Shown here in pieces: positions 1-8,173 of a DNA stretch of 64,000 nucleotides. The DNA comes from CAVOJY01 sp963696405 (lineage in GTDB: Bacteria; Chloroflexota; Limnocylindria; Limnocylindrales; CSP1-4), in the NCBI GenBank assembly GCA_963696405.1, contig CAVOJY010000005.1:1-64000 (forward strand), written 5' to 3'. Each line of letters starts with the position of its first letter. Positions within the stretch are counted from its first letter, which is position 1. A program made the translations under genes and the position numbers. Under the pieces are notes generated by a model. The model did no database searches. It saw nothing but the letters and a program-made list of their open reading frames with translations, and was not told the DNA's origin.

Positions 1-2
1 TG

Positions 3-287
3 GATCGGGAGCTGCTCGCCGCCCATTTCCGCATGATCGCTGCCCGCGGCTTCGCCGTCGATGACGAGGAGAACGAGCAGGGCATTCGCTGCGTCGGCGC
101 CGCAGTCTTCGATCGCGTGAACCGTGTTCGCGGCGCGGTGAGTCTGTCGGCGCCGTCGTTCGACCTGTCGCTCGACGCGGCAAATGCGGCCGGCCCGCTC
201 GTCGTCGAGGCAGCGCGCAGCGTATCGCTCAGTCTGGGCGCATCTCCGGCCAAGCTTCCACCCGCCTACGCGACGGCGCCGAGCTGA
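3..287 (+). CDS. IclR-family transcriptional regulator, C-terminal part (cut by window start)
   Basis: The frame is open from the first bases of the window, so only the last 94 residues are present. They contain the signature RGFAVDDEENEQGIRCVGA, followed by GAVSLSAPS, which is typical of the IclR effector-binding (GAF-like) domain. In family members this domain binds a small metabolite and controls the N-terminal helix-turn-helix, which here lies outside the window. The gene stops 113 bases before the KDPG aldolase start and points the same way. This suggests that it regulates the sugar-acid cassette, as KdgR-type IclR proteins do elsewhere; the link is inferred from position only. Confidence 0.85.
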   Translation, partial: DRELLAAHFRMIAARGFAVDDEENEQGIRCVGAAVFDRVNRVRGAVSLSAPSFDLSLDAANAAGPLVVEAARSVSLSLGASPAKLPPAYATAPS

Positions 288-400
288 CGCGTGTGCGGGT
301 TGGGCTCGACCAGCGCGGCGCGGACGTGGTCACGAGGCGGCGCCTCAGGGAGCGTGCGTCTCGCGGCCTGGTGGGTCCGAGGCCGGCCGTGGTGAGTGTC

Positions 401-1081
401 ATGACCGCCCTCGCGGACGTTGGGGTGATTCCGATCGTTGAACTCCTCCGTACGCAGGACGCAGTCCCTCTTGCCCGGGCGCTCGTCGCCGGAGGCCTCG
501 GTTGCGCCGAGATCACCTATCGCACGAGTGCCGCGTCGGCCTCGATCGCGGCAATCCGAGCGGCCCTTCCCGACATGCTCGTGGGCGCCGGGACTGTGCT
601 CACGACGGGGCAGGTGGACGAGGCGATTTCGGCGGGAGCCGCGTTCCTCGTGGCACCCGGCTTCAACTCCGACGTCGTCGCTGCTGCTGGGGCGCGTGGC
701 GTCCCGATCATTCCCGGTGTTTGCACGCCAACCGAGATCGAGGCTGCGCTTTCCCAGGGCATCGACATCCTGAAGTTCTTCCCCGCCGAGGCCGCTGGCG
801 GCGTGGCGTTCCTCAAGGCCGTTGCCGGCCCCTACCGCTCGGTCCGGTTCATCCCGACAGGCGGCATCGACGTCGGGAACCTTGGGGCATACCTGGCTCT
901 GCCGTCGGTGCTCGCCTGCGGTGGGACGTGGGTGGCGAGGAAGGAAGTGATCGCGGCCGGGGACTTCGTCGCCGTCGAGCGCCTCGCTGCGGAGGCCAAG
1001 GATCTGGTCACCCGTCTGAGGGGCGCGACGGCCGCCGCGGAGTTGGGGGCGTCCCGGGCAATCTCAGGAGGTCTTTCGTGA
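401..1081 (+). CDS. eda: 2-dehydro-3-deoxy-phosphogluconate (KDPG) aldolase
   Basis: Class I aldolase that cleaves 2-keto-3-deoxy-6-phosphogluconate to pyruvate and glyceraldehyde 3-phosphate (Entner-Doudoroff and sugar-acid routes). The 226 residues show the family landmarks in order: an early glutamate in CAEITYRT, the phosphate-site region GAGTVLT, and DILKFFPAE, whose lysine forms the Schiff base, then FIPTGGI. The frame runs upstream to a GTG at 293, but ATG 401 gives the usual length and N-terminus (MTALADVGVIPIVELL); GTG 392 is another option. Its stop codon overlaps the start of the downstream kinase (GTGA), which shows translational coupling. Confidence 0.92.
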   Translation: MTALADVGVIPIVELLRTQDAVPLARALVAGGLGCAEITYRTSAASASIAAIRAALPDMLVGAGTVLTTGQVDEAISAGAAFLVAPGFNSDVVAAAGARGVPIIPGVCTPTEIEAALSQGIDILKFFPAEAAGGVAFLKAVAGPYRSVRFIPTGGIDVGNLGAYLALPSVLACGGTWVARKEVIAAGDFVAVERLAAEAKDLVTRLRGATAAAELGASRAISGGLS

Positions 1082-2178
1082 CGCCGCTCGATCTTCGGCG
1101 ACCCGACTCCTGCCGCTGGGATCTCGTCTCGCTCGGGGAGGTGATGCTCCGTCTCGACCCGGGCGAGGGACGGGTCGCCACGACGAGGGCGTTCACCTGC
1201 TGGGAAGGCGGGGGCGAGTACAACGTAGCGCGTGGGCTCGCCCGTTGCTTCGAAATGCGCACGACGATCGTCACTGCCCTCGCCGACAACCCGGTCGGTC
1301 GGCTCATCGAGGACCTCATCCGTCAGGGTGGTGTCGACGGCTCGCACATTGGCTGGGTGCCGTACGACGGAGTGGGCCGGAGCGTCCGCAACGGCCTCAA
1401 CTTCACCGAGCGGGGGTATGGCATCCGGGCTGCGCTCGGCACGTACGACCGTGGCCACACTGCGGCGGCGCAGATGCGCGCGGGCGAGGTCGACTGGGGG
1501 GCGCTCCTAGAGACCGAAGGAGCGCGCTGGTTTCACACCGGCGGGATCTATGCGGCGCTCTCCGAGACGACGCCCGGCATCGTGCACGAGGCCATGGAGG
1601 CGGCTCGCAGCGCGGGGACCGTCGTCAGCTACGACCTCAACTACCGCCCGTCGCTCTGGAAGGCCATCGGTGACAAGGCGCAGGCTCAGGCGGTGAACCG
1701 GGACCTCGTCGGGAAGGTGGACGTCCTCATTGGCAACGAGGAGGATTTCGGGGCTGCACTCGGTTTCACTGTCGAAGAAATCGATCCCGATCTCTCGGTG
1801 CTGGACCCCGCCAACTTCGGGCGAATGATCGAGCGTGTGGTTGCCACCTACCCCAACCTGCGTGTCGTGGCGACGACGCTCCGGAAGGCTCGGACCGCAA
1901 CGCGCAACGACTGGGGCGCCGTGTGCTGGGCTGACGGTGTGCTGTACACCGCGACTCAGCGTCCCGAGCTGGAGGTCCTCGACCGCGTAGGTGGCGGCGA
2001 CTCGTTCGCCTCGGGCCTCGCCTACGGGTTTCTGAGCGGGCAGGGTCCGCAGCGCGCAGTCGAGTACGGTGCCGCGCACGGCGCTCTTGCCATGACCACG
2101 CCTGGAGACACCTCGATGGCCACGCTCGCCGAGGTCGAGCAGGTGATGCGAGGCGGGGGAGCCAGGGTGGCGCGATGA
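1078..2178 (+). CDS. kdgK: PfkB-family sugar kinase, probably 2-keto-3-deoxygluconate kinase
   Basis: ATP-dependent ribokinase-family enzyme of 366 residues. The C-terminal signature RVGGGDSFASGLAYG carries the catalytic aspartate and anion hole, and the N-terminal sugar-binding part shows WEGGGEYNVARGLAR. The GTG start at 1078 has AGGAGG at 1067-1072 and overlaps the aldolase stop. Because it sits next to KDPG aldolase, the likely reaction is KDG to KDPG. The substrate cannot be fixed by sequence alone, since PfkB kinases for fructose or 5-dehydro-2-deoxygluconate look similar. A second, lower-GC relative is on the opposite strand at 3987-4979. Confidence 0.82.
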   Translation: MTPLDLRRPDSCRWDLVSLGEVMLRLDPGEGRVATTRAFTCWEGGGEYNVARGLARCFEMRTTIVTALADNPVGRLIEDLIRQGGVDGSHIGWVPYDGVGRSVRNGLNFTERGYGIRAALGTYDRGHTAAAQMRAGEVDWGALLETEGARWFHTGGIYAALSETTPGIVHEAMEAARSAGTVVSYDLNYRPSLWKAIGDKAQAQAVNRDLVGKVDVLIGNEEDFGAALGFTVEEIDPDLSVLDPANFGRMIERVVATYPNLRVVATTLRKARTATRNDWGAVCWADGVLYTATQRPELEVLDRVGGGDSFASGLAYGFLSGQGPQRAVEYGAAHGALAMTTPGDTSMATLAEVEQVMRGGGARVAR

Positions 2179-2251
2179 TAGGCCACGCCGCAGGCCCGTT
2201 TCGGTCATGCTGCCATCGGCCACAATCGGACGAAGCAAGGAGATGTCGAGT

Positions 2252-2629
2252 GTGAAGCAGACCATCAACCCGCCGACCCTCCCGACCCCCGGCGGTTCCT
2301 ACAGCCAGGTCGTGCGTCGAGCGAACCTCGTGTTCGTAGCCGGCATGGTGGGTCGCGACATGGACAGGCGGCTGGCCGGCGACGATGTCCGATCGCAGAC
2401 ACGTCAAGCGCTGGAGAACGTGCGCGTCGGGCTCGAGGCGGCGGGCGCGGCGCTTGCCGACGTATGCTCGGTCACTGCCTTCCTCGAGCACGCCGACCAG
2501 GACTTCGCCGGGTACGACGAAGTCTACCGGGAGTTCTTCCAGTCCGACCCCCCGGCCCGGGCGACCGTTCAGGCGCACCTGCTCGGTGGCGTGCTGGTCG
2601 AGATCCAGGCGATCGCCGTCCTCGAATAG
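2252..2629 (+). CDS. ridA: RidA family reactive-imine deaminase
   Basis: RidA (YjgF/UK114) proteins hydrolyse 2-aminoacrylate and related enamine/imine products released by PLP-dependent lyases. The 125-residue protein has the family arginine in PPARATVQAHLL and the glutamate of VEIQAIAVL near the C-terminus. Two starts are possible. ATG 2243 directly abuts AAGGAG (2237-2242), whereas GTG 2252 has that site 9 bases upstream and gives the canonical N-terminus MKQTINPP, so 2252 is chosen. It lies 18 bases before a PLP-dependent lyase gene, so it may clear the imine made by that enzyme. Confidence 0.88.
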   Translation: MKQTINPPTLPTPGGSYSQVVRRANLVFVAGMVGRDMDRRLAGDDVRSQTRQALENVRVGLEAAGAALADVCSVTAFLEHADQDFAGYDEVYREFFQSDPPARATVQAHLLGGVLVEIQAIAVLE

Positions 2630-2647
2630 GGTGGAGGAGAACCTCAG

Positions 2648-3777
2648 ATGTCGATACACGACGACCTCGGCGTCCGGCGGCTTGTCAATGCCGATGCCAT
2701 GAAGACGACACTCGGGGGGACGTTGATGCCTCCCCCGGTGATCGATGCAATGTGCCAGGCCGCCGGGGCGTTCGTCGACATGTTCGAGCTCCAACGGGCT
2801 GTTTCGAAGAGGCTGGCGGCGTTGACTCACAACGAAGCGGCATTCGTGTGCACAGGGGCGTCCGCGGGCCTTGTCCTGAGCAGCCTCGCCTGCATGACGG
2901 GGGCCGATCTCGGCCTCATAGGCCGCCTCATGGAACGGGGACCGGACGTCCTCCCCAGGCGGGAGTTCGTTGTCCAATGCGGTCAGCGCAATCCGTATGA
3001 CCCGGTGCTCTCGCTCACGGGCGCTCGCCTTGTGCAGGTCGGGAACATCCTCCAGACATTCCCGTGGGAGCTCGAGGCGGCGATCACCGACCAGACGGCC
3101 GCGGTCCTGCACTTCGCCGGCAAGCATCTGGGCTTTGGATCGATGGACCTGGACGAAGTGGTCGCCATCGCCCACCGCGCCAACGTGCCGGTCATCGTGG
3201 ATGCCGCGGCCCAGCTCCGCCCCGCGAGAACCTGTGGCGCCTGACGGAGCGTGGCGCCGACCTGGTCCTGTTCAGCGGGGGCAAGGAGTTGCGGGGCCCC
3301 CAGGCGTCCGGGCTGATCGTCGGGCGACGCGATCTGATCGAGGCTTGCGAGATGAACGCCGCTCCGCACCAGCGCCTGGGGCGCGCGATGAAGGTCGGCA
3401 AGGAGGAGATGCTGGGCCTGCTCGCTGCCGTGACGTGGTATCTCGAACGCGACGAGGCGGCGGAATCCGAACGCTGCGAGCGCACCGTCGCGTTCTGGGT
3501 GAGCTCCCTCTCGTCGATCCCTGGTGTAGCCGCCGAGCGCACCTTTCCGGGAACGGACGGCCGCCCGCTGCCGCGCGCAATCGTCTCGTTCGATGAGCGC
3601 CTCCACCTCAGTGGCATTGGCGCGCGCGATGCGATGCTGGCGGGGGAGCCGGCGATCGCGGTCGCGATCGCCGGCCCGAGCGCGATCTATCTCAATCCGG
3701 AACTGCTTCGCCCCGGTGAGGAGGGGGCGGTGCTGGACCGGGTCATCGCGGTGATCCACGAGTTCGCGCGCGGCTGA
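2648..3777 (+). pseudogene. SelA/DgaE-like PLP-dependent ammonia-lyase, interrupted by one frameshift
   Basis: The protein resembles the SelA superfamily branch that includes D-glucosaminate-6-phosphate ammonia-lyase (DgaE). The first part reads in one frame through VPVIVDAAAQL; the rest (PPRENLWRL, then the PLP-lysine region FSGGKELRGPQASG) reads in another. Losing one base at 3216-3217 exactly restores QLPPREN, so a single-base deletion explains the break. Otherwise the gene is full length (about 376 residues) with GGAGGAG 7 bases before ATG 2648. With KDG kinase, KDPG aldolase and RidA beside it, conversion of an amino sugar acid to a 2-keto-3-deoxy acid is the likely role. It may be intact in the organism if this is an assembly error. 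Confidence 0.8.
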
Positions 3778-3986
3778 CGCAAGCCCCTGAGCCTAAGCGT
3801 TCTCGACGACGACGGCCGCCGCAGCACTGTCGGAACCCGGCCCAGCTCCATTCTCACCCGCGTCCCGCATGGGGCCTCCAGGCGCGCTCCGGCTCAGAGG
3901 CTGGTCCGTGCCGCTACCCGGGAATGATGGCCTTCATCTCCAGACGAGGGCCGTCACCCCTCCACGAGATTCGCTGGCCCGAAGGG

Positions 3987-4979
3987 CTACCGTGCTATCC
4001 GGAGGCTCCCCTTTCCCGCGACAAGCGTCTCCACTTCTTCCCTGGTGTAGAAGGCGTAGTCGCCGGCATTGGAGTGCTTCAGCGCGGCGCAGGCATTGCC
4101 GTACTTCAGAGCCGCCTCAACATCCTCGTTCGTGTTCATGAAGCCGTACAGGAACCCTCCGGCGAAGTTGTCGCCCGCCCCCACCCGGTCCACCACCTCA
4201 ATTTCGTACTTGCGGTCTTCATAGACTGTTCCGCCCTTCAAGGCGATGGCCGTCCAGTTATTGCGCCAGACGGTGACATCCTCCCGAAGGGTGATGCAGA
4301 CGATCTTGATACCGAATTGGTCCGCAAGCTTGCGGGCTACATCATCCCAGTTGGTGCCCTTGATCTGAAAGACGCGAAAGACATCTTCCTCAGTGGTGAT
4401 CAGGATGTCAACGTACTCCATCAGGGGACTCAGCCCCGAGTTCGCCTGCTCGGAAGACCACAGTTTGGCGCGGTAGTTCAAGTCGAAGCTGACTTGCACA
4501 CCCTTCTCTTTGGCCGTCCTCATCGCCTCGGATGTCACAGCGAGACAACTGGGGCTGAGAGCGGGCGTGATGCCGGTGCAGTGGAACGCCTTGGTCTCAG
4601 AGAGGACCTTGTCCCAGTCCACCATCCCCGATTGGATCTTCGACGCAGCTGAATTGGCTCGGTCGTAGAACGTAGCGCTGGCACGCGGCATCGCACCGAA
4701 CTCAAGGAAGTTGACACCCTGCCGATCGGCGTCCGACCACAAGACGTAGGAAGCATCAACACCTTGCTCGCGGATCTTGTTGACTGCCATCCGGCCGAGG
4801 GGGTTCGCGGCGACGCGGGTGATGTACGCGCACTTCATTCCCAGCCTCTGCGCCGTGACGACGCAGTTGAACTCCGCCCCCCCCACGCGGACATCAAGAG
4901 CCGTAGCCTGCTCAAGCCGATTGAAATTCCGCGTTGACAGGGTTATGAGGACTTCGCCGAAACCCACGAGATCGAACAC
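3987..4979 (-). CDS. PfkB-family kinase, second KDG-kinase-like gene
   Basis: This 330-residue ribokinase-family protein has the ATP/catalytic signature VDRVGAGDNFAGGFLYG and the N-terminal substrate region VGGAEFNCVV. GTG 4979 is preceded by AGGAGG at 6-base spacing. It follows the NHL gene by 15 bases and should share its mRNA. Its codons are clearly less GC-rich than those of the neighbours, with many A/T third positions, which suggests transfer. It is convergent with the sugar-acid cassette and could phosphorylate KDG or a related keto-sugar, but its substrate is unproven. Confidence 0.8.
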   Translation of the reverse strand: MFDLVGFGEVLITLSTRNFNRLEQATALDVRVGGAEFNCVVTAQRLGMKCAYITRVAANPLGRMAVNKIREQGVDASYVLWSDADRQGVNFLEFGAMPRASATFYDRANSAASKIQSGMVDWDKVLSETKAFHCTGITPALSPSCLAVTSEAMRTAKEKGVQVSFDLNYRAKLWSSEQANSGLSPLMEYVDILITTEEDVFRVFQIKGTNWDDVARKLADQFGIKIVCITLREDVTVWRNNWTAIALKGGTVYEDRKYEIEVVDRVGAGDNFAGGFLYGFMNTNEDVEAALKYGNACAALKHSNAGDYAFYTREEVETLVAGKGSLRIAR

Positions 4980-4994
4980 CTGGTCCTCCTGCTG

Positions 4995-5924
4995 TCAGAC
5001 CCTGACGAACTTCTGGATTGTGCGAGCACCCTTGTCCACGCCCGCATAGGTGTGGGACACCTCCCCGACGTACAGGTCGCCGCGGGAATCCACCGCTACG
5101 GCGTGAGGTGCGACGAAGAGCGCCTCTTCCTTCCCGATGCCGCTGTTGCCCCAGCGTGTGACCAGCTTGCCGTCCGCAGTCCACACGCTCACCCGCATGC
5201 TCAACTCGGAGACATAGACCATCCCGTCCTCATCGAAACAAACGTCAGTGGGTCGGACGAGGTCCGTCCACTGGTCAAGGAACTTGCCTTCTGGGTCGAA
5301 GATCTGGAGGCGATGGTTCTCGCGGTCGGCTACCCAGACACGGTCTCTTCTGTCGACCTTGCAGCTATGTGGCAGACGGAACTCGCCCGGTCTACCACCT
5401 GCTCCGCCCCACGTCAGAATGAACGTGCCATCCGGGCCGAACTTGTGCATTGCGGCATTGCCGTAGCCGTCAGCCACGAAGATCTCCCCGCTCGAGTTGA
5501 CGGCGACGCCGGTGGGGCGGTTGAACGGCGGGGCTGCGCGGCCCACTCTCCCCAGGCTTTCCCAGAAGTCCCAGGTGCGGGCGTAGCCGCTATCGGATGC
5601 CTGACCCTTTGTTCCCAACACGGCCAGCAATCTGCCGTCCGTATCGAACTTGGCTACGACGTGGTTCCTGTCGTCTGTGCACCAGACCTGGCCGTGGGCT
5701 GTGATGCCGCAGCCGTGCGCGCGGTTGAAGAACCCGTCACCCCACCTCTTGAGCAGGTTGCCCTCACGGTCGAAGACCATGACCGGCGACTGGCTGCGGT
5801 TCAGTACGTACACATAGTCACTGGCATCGATGGCAATCCCACCGACGTCGAGGAAGGACAACCCCACGGGCAGTCTTGCCCAGTCCACGAGTTCGTACGT
5901 GTATTTCCCCGAACCGTACCGCAT
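4995..5924 (-). CDS. NHL-repeat beta-propeller protein
   Basis: The 309-residue protein has repeated blades of the form PTGVAVNSSGEIFVADGYGN, RVWVADRENHRLQIFD and HAVAVDSRGDLYVGEVSH, typical of NHL six-bladed propellers related to peptidyl-amidating lyase. No signal peptide is visible, so it may be cytoplasmic. ATG 5924 is chosen because GGAGGAG lies about 8 bases upstream; earlier starts at 5951 and 5960 lack a site. NHL proteins of this kind often accompany sugar or polyol catabolic genes and may bind ligands or act as lyases or lactonases; no reaction can be assigned. Base composition is lower in GC than the surroundings, like the downstream kinase. Confidence 0.78.
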   Translation of the reverse strand: MRYGSGKYTYELVDWARLPVGLSFLDVGGIAIDASDYVYVLNRSQSPVMVFDREGNLLKRWGDGFFNRAHGCGITAHGQVWCTDDRNHVVAKFDTDGRLLAVLGTKGQASDSGYARTWDFWESLGRVGRAAPPFNRPTGVAVNSSGEIFVADGYGNAAMHKFGPDGTFILTWGGAGGRPGEFRLPHSCKVDRRDRVWVADRENHRLQIFDPEGKFLDQWTDLVRPTDVCFDEDGMVYVSELSMRVSVWTADGKLVTRWGNSGIGKEEALFVAPHAVAVDSRGDLYVGEVSHTYAGVDKGARTIQKFVRV

Positions 5925-6370
5925 GGCCGAATACTCCTCCTGGAGTTGCATTCGCTCCACCGTCGACGTTGCGCGCGCCTATGTCACCCTCGCGCAGACA
6001 GCTCGCCCTTTCCGCCTACGTTCCCGTCGGCTCATTGAACCGCTCCTGCCAGGGAAGCTCGTTTCCGTTCACGGCGCAGGTATTGCCCTGATCCATCCAG
6101 ACGCTCCTCGAGTTGCATTGTGACTGCGGTCCAGGGCGTCGTGTGGGCCCTGGGGCGCCTGCCTCCCACTCCCCGCCCCTCCCCATTCTCTGAGCAATGG
6201 ACAGTGGCCACGGACCCGGGCGCTCACCGACCATAGTAGATGCGATCACCCTGGTGGGACCGGGTAGGACGCCGCGGACCCGTTTCCCTTGCGCTCAGGT
6301 ACGCTGCAGGAGGCGTCTGCCTGCCGCGTCACGATGCTGCCGCGGAGCGCCGTGATGGAGGAAACCGCCC
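5925..6370. other. Gene-poor stretch between divergent genes
   Basis: This stretch of 446 bases separates the NHL gene (minus) from a lipoprotein gene (plus). It should hold promoters for both. A minus-strand frame at 6016-6249 ends in a patch with little low complexity (NGNELPWQERFNEPTGT) and could be the tail of a decayed gene, but I recognise no family in it and do not call it. Confidence 0.4.
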
Positions 6371-7858
6371 GTGCCGAGACGTGTGCTCTTCGCGTTGTCG
6401 TTGCTCGCGATCGCCATCGTCGCCTGCTCGGGCGGAGGAATCGCGGGGCCGTCGGGCACGTCCGGGCCGTCCGGGACCCCGGTTCCTGCCACGCCTGAGG
6501 CGTCCCGGGCCGCGACCGGCGTGCCGTCCGCCGTGCCCAGTCCCGGCACCGGCGGGGATCCGGCCGCGCTCGGGCGGCAGGTCGTGGAGGGCATGGCGCG
6601 GGGCGACTTCGCCGGCGTGGAGGCGCTGTTCGACGAGACGATGCGCGCGGCGCTGCCCGAGGCGAAGCTGAGGGAGTTGTGGGACGCCCTTCTCGGTCAG
6701 CTCGGCGCGTACCAGGGCACCGGCGACATCACGACCGCCATCCAGGATCCCTACACGATCGTCCTGGTCCGCACCGACTTCGCGAACGGGCCGGTCAACA
6801 TCCAGGTCACGGTCGACTCGGCGGGCAGGGTCGCCGGCCTCTTCGTGCGGCCCGTGGAGGCAGAATCCCCGGCGCCGGGCGCATCGCCGACGCCCGCGCC
6901 GTCCCCGGCAGCGTACGTCCGTTCGGACGCCTTCTACGAGTCCGACGTGACCGTCGGGACGGCGCCCTGGGCCCTGCCCGGGACGTTGAGCATGCCCATC
7001 GGGGCCGGCCCGTTCCCGGCCGTGGTCCTCGTCCACGGCTCGGGCCCGAACGACCGTGACGAGACGCTCGGTCCCAACAAGCCGTTCCGGGACCTGGCGC
7101 AGGGGCTCGCGTCGCAGGGGATCGCGGTCCTGCGCTACGACAAGCGCACCAAGGTCCACGGCGAGGAGATGGCCGCAGACGTCGCGTCCGTCACGGTGAA
7201 GGAAGAGACGACCGACGATGCGGTTGCCGCGGTCGATCTCTTGAGGCGTACCCCCGGGATCGACCCGGAGGCGGTCTTCGTCCTGGGCCACAGTCTGGGC
7301 GGCTACCTCGGCCCGCGCATCCTGGCGGACACCCCGGACGCGCGGGGGCTCATCATCCTGGCCGGCTCATCGAGGCCGCTGCCCGAGGTGATCGTCGACC
7401 AGTACGAGTACCTGGCCTCGCTCCAGGGCTCGCCGAGTCCGGACACCCAGGCACAGCTCGATACGATCCGGGAGCAGGCAGCGCAGGCGATGTCACCCGA
7501 CCTCTCGCCGGCTACCCCCGCCGACCAGCTCCCGCTGGGCGTCCCGGCGCCCTATTGGATCGACCTGGGGAGGTACGACCCACTGGTGACCGTGGCCACG
7601 CTCGACCGGCCGGTCCTCGCCCTCCAGGGCGGGCGCGACTACCAGGTCACCGCGGCGGCGGACTTCGCCGGCTGGCAGAGGGCCCTCGCGGACGGCGACG
7701 CCGAGTTCCACCTCTACCCCGCGCTCAACCACCTCTTCATCGCCGGGCAGGGGCAGATCACGCCCGCCGAGTACGAGGTTCCCGGACACGTCGCACCGGA
7801 GGTCATCGTCGACATCGCCAGCTGGGTTCACGGGATCGCAGGCGGCGACGCGCCGTAA
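6371..7858 (+). CDS. Lipoprotein with DUF3887-like domain and alpha/beta-hydrolase domain
   Basis: The 495-residue protein begins with a signal peptide ending in the lipobox IVACSGG (Cys19), so it is probably anchored outside the membrane. A Thr/Pro/Ser-rich linker follows, then a domain of about 90 residues (GDPAALGRQVVEGMARGDF) of the DUF3887 type, then an alpha/beta-hydrolase. Likely catalytic residues are Ser in GHSLGG, Asp in GGRDYQV and His in LNHLF. GTG 6371 has GGAGG 9 bases upstream. Proteins with this domain pair act as esterases or peptidases of unknown substrate. Confidence 0.82.
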   Translation: MPRRVLFALSLLAIAIVACSGGGIAGPSGTSGPSGTPVPATPEASRAATGVPSAVPSPGTGGDPAALGRQVVEGMARGDFAGVEALFDETMRAALPEAKLRELWDALLGQLGAYQGTGDITTAIQDPYTIVLVRTDFANGPVNIQVTVDSAGRVAGLFVRPVEAESPAPGASPTPAPSPAAYVRSDAFYESDVTVGTAPWALPGTLSMPIGAGPFPAVVLVHGSGPNDRDETLGPNKPFRDLAQGLASQGIAVLRYDKRTKVHGEEMAADVASVTVKEETTDDAVAAVDLLRRTPGIDPEAVFVLGHSLGGYLGPRILADTPDARGLIILAGSSRPLPEVIVDQYEYLASLQGSPSPDTQAQLDTIREQAAQAMSPDLSPATPADQLPLGVPAPYWIDLGRYDPLVTVATLDRPVLALQGGRDYQVTAAADFAGWQRALADGDAEFHLYPALNHLFIAGQGQITPAEYEVPGHVAPEVIVDIASWVHGIAGGDAP

Positions 7859-7874
7859 GTCGTGAGGCCGGCCC

Positions 7875-8141
7875 TCAGCCGGGCGCGCCCGGCGGTTCGG
7901 TGCCGGGTGGGCGGCCGGGTGATCGGGCGGCACGACGCCGACGGACCTCCCACCATGCCAGCACGACCAGCTTCAATGGCAGGGCGATCCAGAGAAGGCA
8001 GCCGCGTCCTCCGCTCCACAGGTCGAGAGCCACGGCCTGATCTGCCCACCGGTCGACTCGTAGGAACGGGGAACCGGCGGCTTCATGCCCGTCTGCCTGG
8101 TCATCGTCCGCGGGCCGGCGCCGGCCGCGCTTCTGCCGCAT
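7875..8141 (-). CDS. Small membrane protein of unknown function
   Basis: This 88-residue frame has a good Shine-Dalgarno, GGAGGT 6 bases before ATG 8141, and lies 32 bases after the aminotransferase stop on the same strand, so it probably ends that operon. It has a polar N-terminus rich in Arg and Asp, one hydrophobic segment near residues 47-65 (CLLWIALPLKLVVLAWW), a basic stretch and a Pro/Gly-rich tail, as in a single-pass protein. I recognise no family. Support comes from the ribosome site and membrane segment only. Confidence 0.5.
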   Translation of the reverse strand: MRQKRGRRRPADDDQADGHEAAGSPFLRVDRWADQAVALDLWSGGRGCLLWIALPLKLVVLAWWEVRRRRAARSPGRPPGTEPPGAPG

Positions 8142-8173
8142 CGCGCACCTCCAGGGAAGGCAACCGCGACAAG

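Noticed and set aside
6016..6249. Minus-strand frame of 77 codons upstream of the NHL gene.
   Set aside because: It has no ribosome-binding site and no recognisable family; it is noted only as a possible remnant.
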